Of a stretch of DNA of 7,684 nt, positions 7,132-7,684 are shown one piece after another. Origin of the DNA: Coriobacteriales bacterium (GTDB lineage Bacteria; Actinomycetota; Coriobacteriia; Coriobacteriales; QAMH01); NCBI GenBank assembly GCA_024408695.1, contig JAKSUU010000045.1, positions 1-7,684 on the forward strand, given 5' to 3'. The first letter of the stretch is position 1, and each line of letters starts with the position of its first letter. Below the pieces are notes generated by a model. The model made no database searches, was not told the DNA's origin, and worked only from the letters and a program-made list of their open reading frames with translations. A program made the position numbers and the translations under genes.

Positions 7132-7677
7132 GTGAACAAAACGCAAATTCGTAAAAAGTTAATTAACAGGCGAAAATTAATTCCTTTAGAGTCTAGAATT
7201 ATTCAAGAAAGATTTGTTTGTTCTAGGTTAGAAGAATTGATTTCATCAAAACCGAGGTATAAAATTGCCGTATATTCAGCTTTAAGAGATGAACTTAATA
7301 TAGAAAAATTTTATAAAAAACTAAATCCCTTACAGGTGTTTTTTCCGGTGTTAATCGGTAAGGACATGCTTTTTTACAACACTAAGGATTTTGAAGCGCC
7401 ATTTGTTGAAGATCCAATTCGAAAGTATTCAACTGAAGATTTTGAAGAGCATGACTTGTGCCAGCCACAAGATTTTACCCATGTAATTGTTCCGCTTGTT
7501 GCATTCGATAATCAAAACAATCGACTTGGCTACGGTGGTGGTTATTATGACAGGTTTTTAAAACAAGTGAAGCCAAGCTGTCAAATTTATGGAGTTGCTT
7601 TTAAAGAACAATTAATAGAATTAGTGCCAGTAAAAAAACATGACATTGCTCTTCCCAAAATTATTTATATGCCTTAG
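7132..7677 (+). CDS. fau: 5-formyltetrahydrofolate cyclo-ligase (methenyl-THF synthetase)
   Basis: This 181-residue cytoplasmic enzyme converts 5-formyltetrahydrofolate with ATP to 5,10-methenyltetrahydrofolate, recycling the storage form of formyl-folate into the one-carbon pool. The diagnostic block is VPLVAFDNQNNRLGYGGGYY at 120-139, followed by DRFL; GYGGGYYD is the family's phosphate/folate-binding signature. The basic N-terminus (KTQIRKKLINRRKLI, 3-17) and the C-terminal HDIALPKII (170-178) also match the family, and the length is normal, so the gene is complete. The start is GTG. No in-frame ATG lies nearby upstream, and AGGA sits at a suitable distance. The gene starts 16 bases after the upstream gene's terminator hairpin, leaving almost no room for a conventional promoter. 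E. coli calls this gene fau (formerly ygfA) and B. subtilis calls it yqgN. The function is confident by motif. Confidence 0.95.
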   Translation: MNKTQIRKKLINRRKLIPLESRIIQERFVCSRLEELISSKPRYKIAVYSALRDELNIEKFYKKLNPLQVFFPVLIGKDMLFYNTKDFEAPFVEDPIRKYSTEDFEEHDLCQPQDFTHVIVPLVAFDNQNNRLGYGGGYYDRFLKQVKPSCQIYGVAFKEQLIELVPVKKHDIALPKIIYMP

Positions 7678-7684
7678 TATAAAA

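Overview
The window is AT-rich, tightly packed bacterial DNA with six protein genes, one of them cut by the left edge. No RNA genes, CRISPR array, insertion sequence or phage genes were recognised. The purine-rich Shine-Dalgarno sites, a lipoprotein signal, a duplicated FtsX-type ABC permease and a glycosyltransferase resembling a clostridial subfamily suggest a low-GC Gram-positive-type organism. The zinc-ribbon membrane protein recalls proteins I associate with both Bacillota and Coriobacteriia. The exact lineage is inference, and no marker gene here settles it.

Left block (2-3858, + strand): the C-terminal part of a GT4 glycosyltransferase, then an ABC ATPase of the MacB/LolD/BceA type, then a long permease with two FtsX domains. 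The ATPase stop and permease start overlap by one base (TAATG) behind a strong GAGGTGG site, so the two almost certainly form one transporter. The glycosyltransferase ends 30 bases before the ATPase and may share its transcript. No membrane-fusion protein, histidine kinase or response regulator is visible, and the substrate cannot be read from the sequence.

Middle (3863-5692, - strand): a complete YtcJ-type (Amidohydrolase_3) metal-dependent hydrolase with a lipoprotein-like signal peptide. It is therefore probably anchored on the outer face of the membrane. It converges on the permease with only four bases between the stop codons. A 93-base divergent intergenic region separates it from the next gene.

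Right block (5786-7677, + strand): a glutamine-rich, zinc-ribbon, single-pass membrane protein with an extracytoplasmic C-terminal half, closed by a strong hairpin terminator. Then comes 5-formyltetrahydrofolate cyclo-ligase, a one-carbon housekeeping enzyme, starting 16 bases after the terminator.

The genes do not form one obvious pathway. Three of the five complete genes encode envelope proteins (permease, lipoprotein hydrolase, zinc-ribbon protein), so this looks like ordinary chromosome with an envelope flavour. No clear new system is evident. The best leads are the cysteine pairs in the permease's outer domain, the exported amidohydrolase of unknown substrate, and the zinc-ribbon protein's unassigned outer domains.
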